Part shown: positions 53,701-61,560 of the stretch, piece after piece
How positions within the stretch are numbered: the stretch's first letter is position 1
How the letters are laid out: every line of letters starts with the position of its first letter
Source of the DNA: Phoronis australis
Lineage: Eukaryota > Phoronida > Phoronidae
DNA length: 64,000 nucleotides
Assembly: GCA_002633005.1 (NCBI GenBank)
Contig: NMRA01000476.1
Location: forward strand, 7,340 to 71,339
Direction: 5' to 3'
Position numbers and translations under genes: made by a program
The notes under the pieces: generated by a model
Seen by the model: the letters and a program-made list of their open reading frames with translations, nothing else
Told to the model about the DNA's origin: nothing
Databases searched by the model: none

Positions 53701-56700
53701 GGTTGATTTAATGTGTCCAGCATTATGTAGATTTCACCAACAAACTTTGACCATTTCCACGTGGGGCTGCTCGATGAGGTTTTGCAATCATAAATTCAGA
53801 AATAGAAAAGACAGTACTATATTTTAAATGAAAATACCAGTACATGTGTGTATTGGAATGATATACAACAATTAAGTATAAAATGTATAATAAGACCAAT
53901 ATATATTAATAATTTATTAATACATGTTATTATTGACTATTTGTCAGATCATGGACGTTGCCAACAAGCATGCCTCAGGCAGTAGTTCCTGTGACAGCGC
54001 CCCCAGTAGTTCATCATGCAACAAACGCTCACACAGTTCAACGTCAACGGAGGAGGACTCTAACCAATCCAGTGGGATTGTGGGAAGGGCCAGAGCCGTG
54101 GCAGACTATGTACCAGATGACCACGAAAAAGATCGTCTAACTTTGAAGGTAAGACGAATGAATCATAAGTTGTTAATTGATTCAACTGAAAAGGTAAAAT
54201 GCAAATAATGATGACAGCATTTTAGGAACTCGTTCCTTCATACAAAAAATGTTTCACTTAATATACTTCTTTACTATTATGTTTGTAGAGGGGTGATGTC
54301 ATCAGTGTGATAGAGAAAAATCCTTCCGGATTGTGGACAGGGGCACTGAATGGCCACACGGGCAAGTTCAAACTAGTCGATGTGGAGATAATCTCAGATG
54401 GCTCACCAAGGCTATCACGGAAGAATCTCAAGCACTCATCAAAGAAACGATTCTCCAAACGCAGTAAACCGCGAACACTCGAAGAACTCCTTAAAAGACT
54501 GGGACTGGAGGTTGGTATATGCTCAGAGAACTTCTATAAAATTAGTTTCACTTTGTAACCTGAAATTTAAAATGGATTAACAAAAGACAATTACACAAAC
54601 TTGATCTTCGATTTTACAGTGCTCTGATGAAACTGTGCAGAGATCAATCGTTAGTATTGTTGTGTTGTATTTAACCTCTTGCTGACGTGTCTTTTAACGG
54701 TTTCTCTTCAGTCACTGACGCAAGTTTTCGTCCAGAATGGTTACACCAACCTTGAGGCATTCAGTGAGTTAGAGAACAATGACCTAGATGACCTGCGTAT
54801 TACTAACCCTGAGCAGCGAGCCAAGCTGTTGACTGCTGCTGATCTTGTCAATGATCTGGATTATGACAGTAAGTTGGAGATTTGTTTAATAAGTGCTGAT
54901 GCTCTGAGCGGTTTCTTTCATTTTGTATGTACAAGGTTAGGACATGAGCTTCCCAGGGATAATACAGTAACTGATCAGGTCTCATTGTCAGTATTTGATA
55001 TGGAAGGTGTTTGATCTCCGTGTGGACAACTAAATTAGTAAATACAGTAAATACTGTTACTATTGAAAATTTTGGACAGTCTCTTCACTTTGCTACAGTG
55101 AAAGCAGATGTTATTTACAAAATTCAATGTGATCTCAAGACTCTGATGCTAATTAAATTTTGCTGTCTTTAGACCTCGAGTGTGCCTAACTGTAGAGGAA
55201 AGTGTGATTGCATGCAATGAAAAAGTGCGTCTGAAAATTAGCAAGGCATTCTAAGGCATATAAAGTAGTTTTTGTTTACATTCTTTTCTGTATGTTTCCA
55301 GCTCCTGATTCTCCAGAGATCACTCCCAGGAACCAGCTGTTGGATGTTACTAGGTCGCACGTAACTTCATGTGACTCACCACGCCGCGACTCTGGCTGTT
55401 ACGCCAGCAGTGAGAACCTAAAGGAGCGATCGCCACCTAGCACAGTGGGAAAGTCGAGCTCTAAGTGTAGCAGTGCTTCTGAAGAGGTCGCTGCTATCAA
55501 CGGCTGTGGCAACATTCCTCCCAGTGATGTAGATACAGAAGTGCAAGACACCTGCACACAAACTGGAAACACTTTAGAGAAACTTGATGAAAATAAAGAA
55601 AACCAACTGACCCCTCCTCTCAAACCCAAAATAAAGCCCAAGCCTAGTAGAGCAGTTTCCATGACGACCAGTGCCACAGTAACCTCACCCACAGTTGACA
55701 ACTTCACCTCTGTGGTGTCCCCTAGTCGAAGTGCTAAAGAGTATCCACCTGTTCCACGTAAAGCGAAGCCTCAGGCCCCCGCCAGGAGTGTGTCACTCAA
55801 ATCTCAGGTCAACATCGTCACGTCACAGGCATCATCATCATCATCGTCAACCCCATCAGGCTCACCGTGTCACGTTCCAAAAATGCATCATTCAGCTTTG
55901 TCTTCGCCAATTCACGCTAGCAACAACAGTCAGTCACTTCACGTGACCAAAGGCCATCCCGTGGTGCTGCAGAGTTTTGCCAACTTAGCTACGCCTCCCA
56001 TGTCGCCTCAGGGTCGGCAGCGCTCCAAGCCACCCGTCTCTCCCAAGGGGGCTGCTGGTCATATAGCATCTCAGAGGCAAGCATCTCGTCCTAGTGGAAC
56101 GTCCATTGAGAACCTTGTCATCACCAAACTCCAGCAGGAAATGATTCAATTGACTGAAGAGCCTTACACAGATATGGTAAGTTTTTTGCACTCACTTTCA
56201 CTTGTTTGTGTGAACTGTCTTTGAGTAATTCTTATAAAGTTACATTTGCTGAAGTCATGTAAGTACAATCTTTATATGCCAACTATCACTGATGTTAAAG
56301 CTCAGCTTTCTCACCAGTTTATGTCTGGGTGATTTGAAAATTAAATTAGATTTAGTTGGCTGTAGTACGTTGTAGAAAGACTTCTCCTATCATCATTAAC
56401 TGTCCTCCTCGGTTCTAACAAAAACCTTTACTTTCTTTCAGGCTGGTTTCTGTGGTATACCTCCAGCACTTGTACTTCGTTACGCTGAGGAACTCGGTCG
56501 ACAAGACATCCGCAGTATGGCCAATGCGATGGAGAATGTTCGCTGTTTACAACTCAAGTCCTTGGGGCTGATTGCAGTGAGTTTAGATGATTATTATAGT
56601 GTGCTGGTTAACAGATGAAAAGGATTTGGAAAGTACTGTTCACCTATGGAAATCTGTTCCAGTAGATTTGGAAAAAATGTTTGACTCAGATCTGTTTAAA

Positions 56701-57132
56701 TGGTTTAAATGTTTTGAGATAATTTCCTGACAATTATTAGCTCCTGACTAAATTATAGATCAATGTGTAGGCCAATTGTGCTGAGTGTGTTGGTCACTGA
56801 TGGTCATCCTCTGTCCACAGGTTCCTAATGACCAGTTGGGTGAGAGCTGCATCAACCCCATCTATGACAATGTTTATTCGTCCATGGAAGACTTCCTCAT
56901 CGTGAATGGTTTACCCATGTACATAAATGCGTTTCACACGGCGGGTTACGTGACACTTGAACTAATCAAGGACATGCAAGAGACGCAGCTGAAAAAATGC
57001 TGTGTCAAAGATGGCCGACACGTGCGTCGCTTAATTGCAGCCATTGACGCGCTACGCTATTTCATGGCATCCAAGGAACTTCCATGTCCTCATCATTGGA
57101 AAGGAAAAATCGACGTCATGGACAAAGTGTAG
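23325..57132 (+). CDS. SASH1: SASH1-like SAM and SH3 domain scaffold with an N-terminal SAMD5-like SAM domain, 18 coding exons
   Basis: Eighteen exons join without a phase conflict into 4080 nt, 1359 aa. Residues about 6-63 are a SAM domain very like SAMD5 ([20 protein letters not shown]). Residues about 155-185 match the SASH1 N-terminal helix (LALRYAEDF to MDDIKRKK), and SEITMPEEERIELMLMVKE matches the conserved SASH1/SLY segment. Two long Ser/Pro-rich regions (exons 10 and 16) carry SH3-ligand motifs (PPALPPRNKP, YPPVPRKAKP). The SH3 domain spans about 772-832, SAM1 about 855-915, the EEPY-D..CGIP.ALV.RYAE block follows, and SAM2 spans about 1275-1335. Human SASH1 is a cytoplasmic scaffold in TLR4/NF-kB signalling and cell adhesion and has about 1247 aa. 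No break or missing domain is visible. An alternative start at 33588 (exon 2) could give a form lacking the first SAM. Confidence 0.9.
26277..26394 (+). repeat. Local tandem duplication, one unit carrying a hairpin insertion
   Basis: Units 26277-26346 and 26347-26394 share ACAGTTTTGTTCCATTCTGT, GTCATGGTG and ATACTTTTTGCCCAAAT. Unit 1 alone has about 22 extra bases, including a perfect hairpin GTCAGCTTT-CA-AAAGCTGAC (26308-26327). Confidence 0.85.
29702..29728 (+). repeat. Short CA microsatellite
   Basis: Imperfect CACACA tract of about 27 bp. Confidence 0.85.
33564..33698 (+). CDS. SASH1: SASH1-like exon 2
   Basis: The acceptor is TTCTTAACAG and the donor TCG/GTGAGT; phase 0 to phase 0, 45 aa. 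LALRYAEDFNTHWKDVMERM aligns with human SASH1 [20 protein letters not shown] and is followed by DDIKRKK. An internal ATG at 33588 could begin a shorter isoform. Confidence 0.9.
33949..34047 (+). CDS. SASH1: SASH1-like exon 3
   Basis: The acceptor is TGTATTTTAG and the donor CCG/GTAAGT. It encodes 33 aa, Ser/Pro-rich, ending PPLPSSPP. Its length is a multiple of three with both ends in phase 0, so it could be a cassette exon. Confidence 0.8.
35669..35740 (+). CDS. SASH1: SASH1-like exon 4
   Basis: A strong pyrimidine tract ends TTGCCGTAG and the donor is GCT/GTAAGT. It encodes HLSYSWIYNDGYDSLEDEVL and four more residues. Both ends are phase 0 and the length is 72 nt, so it is another possible cassette. 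I know no clear vertebrate counterpart, so inclusion rests on splice sites and frame. Confidence 0.7.
36230..36365 (+). repeat. Dispersed repeat family B, copy 2
   Basis: Partner of 17610-17740, with the shared block TTTTGGCAATTA-TTTTTGTC and flanking words in the same order. It lies about 180 bases upstream of exon 5. Confidence 0.55.
36541..36590 (+). CDS. SASH1: SASH1-like exon 5
   Basis: The acceptor is CCATTTGCTTTATAG and the donor CACG/GTAAGT; 50 nt, phase 0 in and phase 2 out. It encodes PSSSPRDYTMRTVCTP plus two bases. It is required: without it, exon 6 could not be entered in the frame that leads into exon 7. Confidence 0.85.
39277..39400 (+). repeat. Dispersed repeat family A, copy 2
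   Basis: It matches 10225-10350 in order and orientation (CTTTCATAAAATCGGTC, AGAACACTGAGACCATCAGC). Both copies sit in introns on the sense strand of their genes. Confidence 0.65.
40293..40430 (+). repeat. Imperfect tandem duplication, about 70-bp unit
   Basis: Two units begin TAAAATGGC(T/C)ACA and share AATCTGCT-like, AAAGCTTCTGCAG and GGGAGTTC words. A truncated third unit follows (TAAAATCA, GGAGTTCAC). Confidence 0.65.
43051..43320 (+). repeat. Minisatellite: ten 27-bp units
   Basis: The unit is GAGCCTGAACAGGGATTCC followed by TGTATAAG. Units 1-3 and 7-10 have GATTCC and units 4-6 have GATCCC; the last unit differs at its end. ACAGGGATCCCTGT in the middle units is a 14-bp perfect palindrome. 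Because 27 is divisible by three, frames stay open on both strands (EPEQGFLYK repeats on plus, TGIPVQAPY on minus). These are repeat artefacts unless expressed. Confidence 0.98.
44993..45039 (+). CDS. SASH1: SASH1-like exon 6
   Basis: The acceptor is CTGATTACAG and the donor ACAG/GTAAGA; 47 nt, phase 2 in and phase 1 out. It encodes SGHSSGGDSPCPDTT with split codons at both ends, and is supported by the exact phase match to exons 5 and 7. Confidence 0.85.
45040..48996. other. SASH1-like intron 6 (4 kb)
   Basis: No exon. Notable features are a perfect 30-bp palindrome at 46474-46503 and a G-rich run at 48143-48158. The remainder is AT-rich and unremarkable. Confidence 0.5.
46474..46503. repeat. 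Perfect 30-bp palindrome
   Basis: TCGCCAGGTCACTGG is followed immediately by its exact reverse complement, with no spacer. It contains two AGGTCA half-sites in inverted orientation, 8 bp apart (nuclear-receptor-like). Outside it, AGTGTGA and TTACACT extend an imperfect stem. Confidence 0.9.
48997..49196 (+). CDS. SASH1: SASH1-like exon 7: conserved SASH/SLY segment
   Basis: The acceptor is CTGTTATAG and the donor AAG/GTAAGG; phase 1 in and 0 out. It carries a basic patch (RFFRGTIRRSARK) followed by ASEITMPEEERIELMLMVKE, nearly identical to human SASH1 [20 protein letters not shown]. Confidence 0.95.
49760..49831 (+). CDS. SASH1: SASH1-like exon 8
   Basis: The acceptor is TTGTTTGCAG and the donor AAG/GTAGGA. 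LKNYEDAHRP continues the helix (human LKEYEAQHRQ), then a Lys/Glu-rich stretch. 72 nt, phase 0 at both ends. Confidence 0.92.
50090..50144 (+). CDS. SASH1: SASH1-like exon 9: basic segment
   Basis: The acceptor is ATTTTTCAAG and the donor TCTG/GTAAGC; 55 nt ending in phase 1. It encodes LSSRRKRRNGDKRTRSQS, a likely nuclear-localisation or lipid-binding basic patch, followed by exon 10 with matching phase. Confidence 0.88.
50261..50450 (+). repeat. Imperfect tandem duplication, about 93-bp unit
   Basis: GTTTAA(T)CAAGAACNNCCTTTC, TTATTTCATNTTTCTAGCA and AATTNTGTGTC(T/C)TG occur in the same order in two adjacent units (about 50261-50353 and 50354-50450). Confidence 0.75.
50878..50894 (+). promoter_or_regulatory. 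CTCF-like motif, plus orientation
   Basis: CCACCAGGTGGCACTGG is a near-consensus CTCF core in intron 9. It faces a second copy on the opposite strand 175 bp away. Confidence 0.4.
51054..51069 (-). promoter_or_regulatory. CTCF-like motif, minus orientation
   Basis: On the minus strand CACAAGGTGGCACTAG. Together with 50878-50894 it forms an inverted pair. The pair could be ends of a decayed repeat or a small insulator; the sequence alone does not decide. Confidence 0.35.
51246..52081 (+). CDS. SASH1: SASH1-like exon 10: long Ser/Pro-rich region
   Basis: The acceptor is TTTTCTCCACAG and the donor TCG/GTGAGT; 836 nt, phase 1 in and 0 out. It is disordered, rich in Ser/Arg/Pro and probable phosphorylation sites (SPCRGFSDL, RSFESG, SPLEDDTRSISTMSV), with an SH3-ligand motif PPALPPRNKP. 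A 171-codon frame in another phase (51294-51809) is a shadow. Confidence 0.93.
52293..52364 (+). CDS. SASH1: SASH1-like exon 11
   Basis: The acceptor is TTTTTACTTGCAG and the donor CAA/GTGAGT. It encodes WRSNSSCGEEVNSSDYEDQD and EFDQ, an acidic stretch. 72 nt, phase 0 at both ends. Confidence 0.85.
53244..53348 (+). CDS. SASH1: SASH1-like exon 12: helical SLY-type segment
   Basis: The acceptor is TTATTTTCAG and the donor GAG/GTAAGG. RESFNDKLKNEVRKHFSQIP is a charged helix like the SASH1 segment before its SH3 ([20 protein letters not shown]). 105 nt, phase 0 at both ends. Confidence 0.9.
53948..54148 (+). CDS. SASH1: SASH1-like exon 13: start of SH3
   Basis: The acceptor is ATTTGTCAG and the donor AAG/GTAAGA. 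A Ser-rich stretch is followed by GRARAVADYVPDDHEKDRLT, the first strand and RT loop of the SH3 domain (human [20 protein letters not shown]). Confidence 0.94.
54289..54510 (+). CDS. SASH1: SASH1-like exon 14: SH3 core and start of SAM1
   Basis: The acceptor is TATGTTTGTAG. RGDVISVIEKNPSGLWTGAL and GKFKLVDVEII complete the SH3, with the ligand-groove Trp (GLWTG). A basic linker leads to RTLEELLKRLGLE, helix 1 of SAM1. I placed the donor at GAG/GTTGGT because it keeps the SAM alignment with exon 15; it is weaker than the others. Confidence 0.92.
54712..54868 (+). CDS. SASH1: SASH1-like exon 15: SAM1
   Basis: The acceptor is TTTCTCTTCAG and the donor GACA/GTAAGT. FVQNGYTNLEAFSELENNDL and LRITNPEQRAKLLTAADLV match human SASH1 SAM1 ([37 protein letters not shown]). 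Ends in phase 1. Confidence 0.95.
55302..56176 (+). CDS. SASH1: SASH1-like exon 16: long linker with SH3-ligand motifs
   Basis: The acceptor is TGTATGTTTCCAG and the donor ATG/GTAAGT; 875 nt. It includes SPRRDSGCYASSENLKE (human SPRDSGCYESSENLENG), proline motifs (PPLKPKIKPKP, YPPVPRKAKPQAP) and ends in LTEEPYTDM, the start of the conserved block continued in exon 17. Confidence 0.95.
56442..56576 (+). CDS. SASH1: SASH1-like exon 17
   Basis: The acceptor is CTTTCTTTCAG and the donor GCA/GTGAGT. AGFCGIPPALVLRYAEELGR matches human [20 protein letters not shown], followed by a helix ending LKSLGLIA. Phase 0 at both ends. Confidence 0.94.
56821..57132 (+). CDS. SASH1: SASH1-like exon 18: SAM2 and stop
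   Basis: The acceptor is CTCTGTCCACAG. SSMEDFLIVNGLPMYINAFH through RHVRRLIAAIDALR is the C-terminal SAM (human [33 protein letters not shown]). The stop TAG is at 57130-57132. Confidence 0.95.
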   Translation, partial: VPNDQLGESCINPIYDNVYSSMEDFLIVNGLPMYINAFHTAGYVTLELIKDMQETQLKKCCVKDGRHVRRLIAAIDALRYFMASKELPCPHHWKGKIDVMDKV

Positions 57133-58514
57133 TTAACATATAGATTGTAATTTGTTCTTCTGCCAAGTCTGTTATTAAATATTACCAAAATACGCATTTT
57201 ATTTATAGGAATATATACTTCAAGTTTTTGAAGACCCATCTGTCACATTTTTGGTTTACATGAAGTGGGTCGCACATTTTAGTAAGTTATTCCATGTAAC
57301 GCTGAGTTTTTCTGATTCTTATAACTCCAAGATGCATTACTCAACAAAATTGTTACAAATTTTTGAGGCATACCTCTCGTGTTCTCAAGTCACTGGCTAT
57401 TTAAAAGCTTGCTCTCATATCGATTGTTTGACTGTTCTATCTGATCTTGAAATTTCTTTGTGCTGTAAAAAATATTTTCCACCAGCAACTCAAATTGATT
57501 TTGCTTTCGCTGAAAGTTTCCAGTTGAAGCACATTGCTGTTTTTTATGAATTATTTCCCATTTTCTTTTGCTGTACCATTGTGTGTTATTGCACCTATAC
57601 AATATATGAGTATTTGGTAGAGAATGTCTCTACATTCAGTGCTAAAAAAATCTAGTTTTTGTTCATTTTAGTCAATGTGTGGTGTGTATGTTTTAAGTGA
57701 ACACCGAGTTAACTTGGTTATCAGTAGATAAGCAAGTAGTTTTCATTGTGTACTTGCATTCTATTCTGTTACACTCTACATTTTGTAAGATAATTTTAAG
57801 TTATGTAATTATGATTTGGTTAAACGTTTTAAGAGGTTTTCTATAATTGATTGAGAAGCTGTATAAAGATTGAGAAATAATTAAAGTTATATTCGAATCA
57901 TATTTGTCATGTTGATGAGGACTTCGTTCTGTTTTCATCAACTGACGTAGTTTAGTTTGGGATCAATGTGCAATCGTGGATTTAGCTGGAGCCAAAACAC
58001 TGTTCAGCTCTTTGTCAGGACAAGGTGTCAAGGACTTTTAAGTCCTTAAAAGGTGGAATGGAGCTCAACTAGAGAAGATAGCGAGTGGTGTCAGTTAGGC
58101 CCTGTGTCAAAGTGTCTCAGGTCTCTGGAGACAATGAACACTGCATTAGTAACAACATAATAGTGACAACGCTGCTGCGCCACCTGAAACATTTGAAGGT
58201 GGAAGAATACAACTTAGTTGAGCAAGCGGACTATTTGTGAAATTGTAATTATTCAAAGTAATCATAAGACCACAAATTGTTGAATTGTCGCTTATTTTTG
58301 AGTTTATTGAGTTTCAAAGGTAATCGAAATCTGTAATTTTGTTAAATGCCACTGTTAACAGCTAATTGCTAATGACAGCGTTATTATGTAATAAACAATT
58401 GACATTTTAACATTGGCTTCTTTTTGTGAGTAAAGCAATGATATACCTCTTCGTTTTCACAGACTCTATTGCCAAGCATCATAACAGTAAACAAGAGCAA
58501 CGCGGAGTGTTGAA
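57133..58514 (+). other. 3' UTR and downstream flank of the SASH1-like gene
   Basis: Candidate polyadenylation signals are ATTAAA (57174-57179), ATTAAA (57880-57885) and AATAAA (58390-58395). A 131-codon frame from ATG 57260 to 57655 runs through the UTR and is Cys/Phe/Tyr-rich. It has no recognisable domain and is probably chance. Confidence 0.4.
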
Positions 58515-59500
58515 ATGCACCCACGAATGCACCCACGAATGCACCGCAAACAGTGTGCTTTTAGATTTGTTCATTTGTATCATAAAAATGGCCACTAGAT
58601 AGCCCAAAACGTCCAATCCATCTGAAAACGGAACATGCCATCGCTTCTTTAGTATAAAGCCATTTACCAAATTTCATGAAAATCTGTCAAGGTACTTCAG
58701 AGAAACAAAAGAAAACAGAAAAAATGACATTTCAACTAGGGGGCACAGTGTCCGCCTCAAAATTGGAGAATAGCGTCATCTCACCAATAGATGACTACAT
58801 TCCAAATTTTACGAAAATACGTTGAGGAACTTTGAAGATACAGAGGTAAAAGTAAAAAACAAAAATTGCCACTAGGGGGCGCATCGGTGGTTCGATCCGT
58901 GCCAAAGTCGTTGTCATCTGTTGTCAACATCATATCAGTACACTGCTAAATTTAGTAAAGATCCTGCAAATGGTTTAGGCGATACACCCATGGGCACAAA
59001 AAAACAAAACTGTCACTAGGAGGTGCCACAGTAGTCAAAGTTGTCGAAAAATCATCGTCAGCCATCCTCTTCATAGCACGAACATACATGTCCATTTTCC
59101 CAATCATCCCTAGAGCAGTTTGGTTGATTACAGGATGGATGCCAAAACAGTAAAAAATGGCCATTAGGTGGCGCAAACTGCATCGAATCCATCGGAAAAC
59201 GAGAGGATAGCATCATCTCACTAATAGATGCTCATATTCCAAACTTTATGAAAATATGCTGAGGACTTCCGCAGACACAGAGGTAAGCGTAAAAAATTAA
59301 AATTGCCACTAGGAGACACACTGGTATTCGGAGAGGTCCGAAATTCGCCGTCATCCGTCATCAGCTTCATAGGAACACATCTGCCAAATCTCATCAAGAC
59401 CCTGTGAGGGGCTTAGGAGATACAGCTGCGCACGCTGGACGTCGCACGCCCAGACAGAGACGATGGCAACATACGACCACATATAAATATGTGGGTGCAT
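58515..59500. mobile_element. 986-bp element with six diverged ~145-bp units, each bearing a CTCF-like core
   Basis: The ends are ATGCACCCAC (58515-58524) and its inverse GTGGGTGCAT (59491-59500). Inside, GCCACTAGGGGGCGC or a variant starts near 58591, 58734, 58868, 59012, 59160 and 59305, spaced 134-148 bp. Each is preceded by an A-rich AAAACNAAAAT stretch and followed by a GTCATC...ATGAAAAT-like block. It appears to be a non-autonomous transposon made of diverged tandem units. There is no coding capacity. The copy at 58868-58882 is the best match to the CTCF consensus. Confidence 0.65.
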
Positions 59501-59969
59501 AAAAAGTGACCTTCACCTTGTGCATTTATTTACAAGATTGCCACACAAATAAAAGTCAAGTTATAACGGATAGATTTCAGTGACAATCTGTTCTGTCTTA
59601 ACAGTGCTATAACACAAAATAAATCCTTGCTAACTGATATGAATTTGTGAGCTATGGCCAATTATGGCAATTCTCCACTTATTTTGCACAAAATAAGTTA
59701 CATATATTTTCCTAATAGTCAAGTATGCAAAAGGGACTGAGAAACCAAGCATCACTAATTGACTATGTGCGAACTGAAGAAATGCAACCTAATAGTTGCC
59801 AACATGATCCAATACCATACCTTGTTCTATTTCAATATGACCATACTTTACCCGATCATTGGTGAATACTCTATAAGAAAATGCCTCTGTGTCAAACAAC
59901 AGCTTGGTCACTGCTTGCACCTAATGTTCACAAAAGCATGAGATATCCCATAATGAATGGATGAATGAT

Positions 59970-60015
59970 GTGTTCCCAACTGGGAATCAAACCACGGGTC
60001 TCTAGTGCTCTTTGT
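59970..60015 (-). repeat. tRNA-derived repeat, minus copy (3' half)
   Basis: On the minus strand AAGAGCACTAGA runs into GACCCGTGGTTTGATTCCCA and AGTTGGGAACA, including a box-B-like GGTTTGATTCC. It matches the second half of 60097-60173 with a 12-bp deletion over the anticodon loop. Confidence 0.6.
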
Positions 60016-60096
60016 CGAAATCTCATGTGAAAAAGGCGAAATGCCACTCATGGTATGGATAACAATTGGCTGCAAACAGTAATTACACAGAAATTG

Positions 60097-60173
60097 GGCC
60101 CTCAATAGCTCAGTGGTAAGAACACTAGACTGGCAATCGAGAGACCTGTGGTTCGATTAGCAGTTGGGTTTCC
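60097..60173 (+). repeat. tRNA-derived pseudogene or SINE head, plus copy
   Basis: A-box-like TAGCTCAGTGG (60106-60116) and B-box-like GGTTCGATTAG (60150-60160) have normal spacing. The middle folds as an imperfect anticodon arm with loop CTGGCAA (anticodon GGC). The T stem and acceptor stem do not pair, so this is not a functional tRNA. Confidence 0.6.
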
Positions 60174-61229
60174 AGATTTTTCTGCGTTTATTAAATATTG
60201 AAGTGTATTAAAACAAAACAGATATTAATAATATTCGCATAATGTTTGTACTGTGAGCCTAAAGCTTTAACTTGCCAATATGCTTACAAATTTTCAGTTA
60301 CTTACAAGTTCCACAATGTACATAGATGAAATGGATTTGTTTTATGTACTCATTTACACCAACAACTTGTTATATATACTCTGACTGTTTCACATGGTCA
60401 TCATTATCTACTCTCATTGAATTATACATTCTGGTTACAAGTAAAAATTGTTTTTTGAAGTTTTTCTTTCATCACTCTACTTCAAACTATCCTACCCAAA
60501 GCCATGCATTAAATTAAAATTCCAGAAGTTGTATTTCAAATGACAAGCTTGTAAAACTAAGGAATGCAAATTAAGTTAATGTAAAAAATGATAACAATAA
60601 GACTTGGGCCCACAAAAGTCATCTCATACAAAACCCCAAGTTCATCATCTCATCAGTCGCGTCAGACCCATTGCACAATAACGACCCCGAGTCATTGTGT
60701 AACAAACAACATTTTCCAGCAGACAAAAAGTTAAGTTTTATCCATCTTCTCAATTATAGTACTATCAGTCAATGACTAAGTTGCAATCGAGTAAACTAGT
60801 AAATTCTGATACACCTCAGCCCCTGACATAAAACAGAGTCTTTTGTTAAAAGAAGTTAAATCAATTCACAAACATATTATTCTTCAAGTCAGCATAGCCT
60901 AACTCTACAAAAAATACCAATCTCTTTTCATAAATTGAAATCTCCAAGTTTCAATGAAGATTATGGCTAAACTCGCAAACCAAATCAGAAACAAATTGGC
61001 AGAAAATCGGGATGTAATCAACAAAAAGAAATCATTATAAAACCTCTGCAATTTCTATGTAAATAGACATTGTCAATATTTTGTAAAACTTCTTCATTGT
61101 CATTTGTAACAACGCAATATTCAAAATCTCCAAGCAACGTTTATCCCCATTGATACAAAACTTTGAACGAAAAGTAGGGAAGCCCTATCAGATTACCTTA
61201 AGTTTGAACTTCTACACTCAATATTAACA

Positions 61230-61560
61230 AGTGATATTTACAGCTTGGCCTCAACATCCCTACCAAGGTCGAGCACCGTGGTCAAGTGTAGTCTCAAATA
61301 AGGACGGCACAAAATTAGGGTGAAGATAAATGTGACCTTGACAGTCATTTAGCTGACTTTGAAATCAACTGTTAGAAACCACCTGTGTATCAAGTCTGAA
61401 AGTTCTACTGTCAGGCATTTTCTAGTAAATGCACCTAGAAGTAAAATGTAGCCTTAACCATTGTCCTCCTGAAGTCATCTGCAGCCTGGGATCAACTTTC
61501 GTACCAAGTCTGATAATCATAATAATGGCTACCGTCTGACCTGTACAATTTAAGCAACAA
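61230..61560 (+). repeat. Diverged tandem repeat, about 118-bp unit
   Basis: Two units share TGTRRCCTTRACNNTC, a run ending ATCAAC, TATCAAGTCTGA/TACCAAGTCTGA and a following AATCAT-like end. A weaker third unit precedes them. The style (GTGACCTTGAC, CCAAGTCTGA) is common in repeats of marine invertebrates. Confidence 0.5.

Larger units (their letters stand above)
59501..61200. other. Non-coding flank between the CTCF-motif element and the tandem repeat
   Basis: AT-rich sequence with no supported gene. The only notable features are the two tRNA-derived repeats at 59970-60015 and 60097-60173. Confidence 0.4.

Noticed and set aside
55399-55707. 102-codon minus frame within exon 16
   Set aside because: Antisense shadow of a strongly supported coding exon.
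60097-60173. Functional tRNA-Ala
   Set aside because: T stem and acceptor stem do not pair and box B is degenerate, so it is treated as a tRNA-derived repeat.
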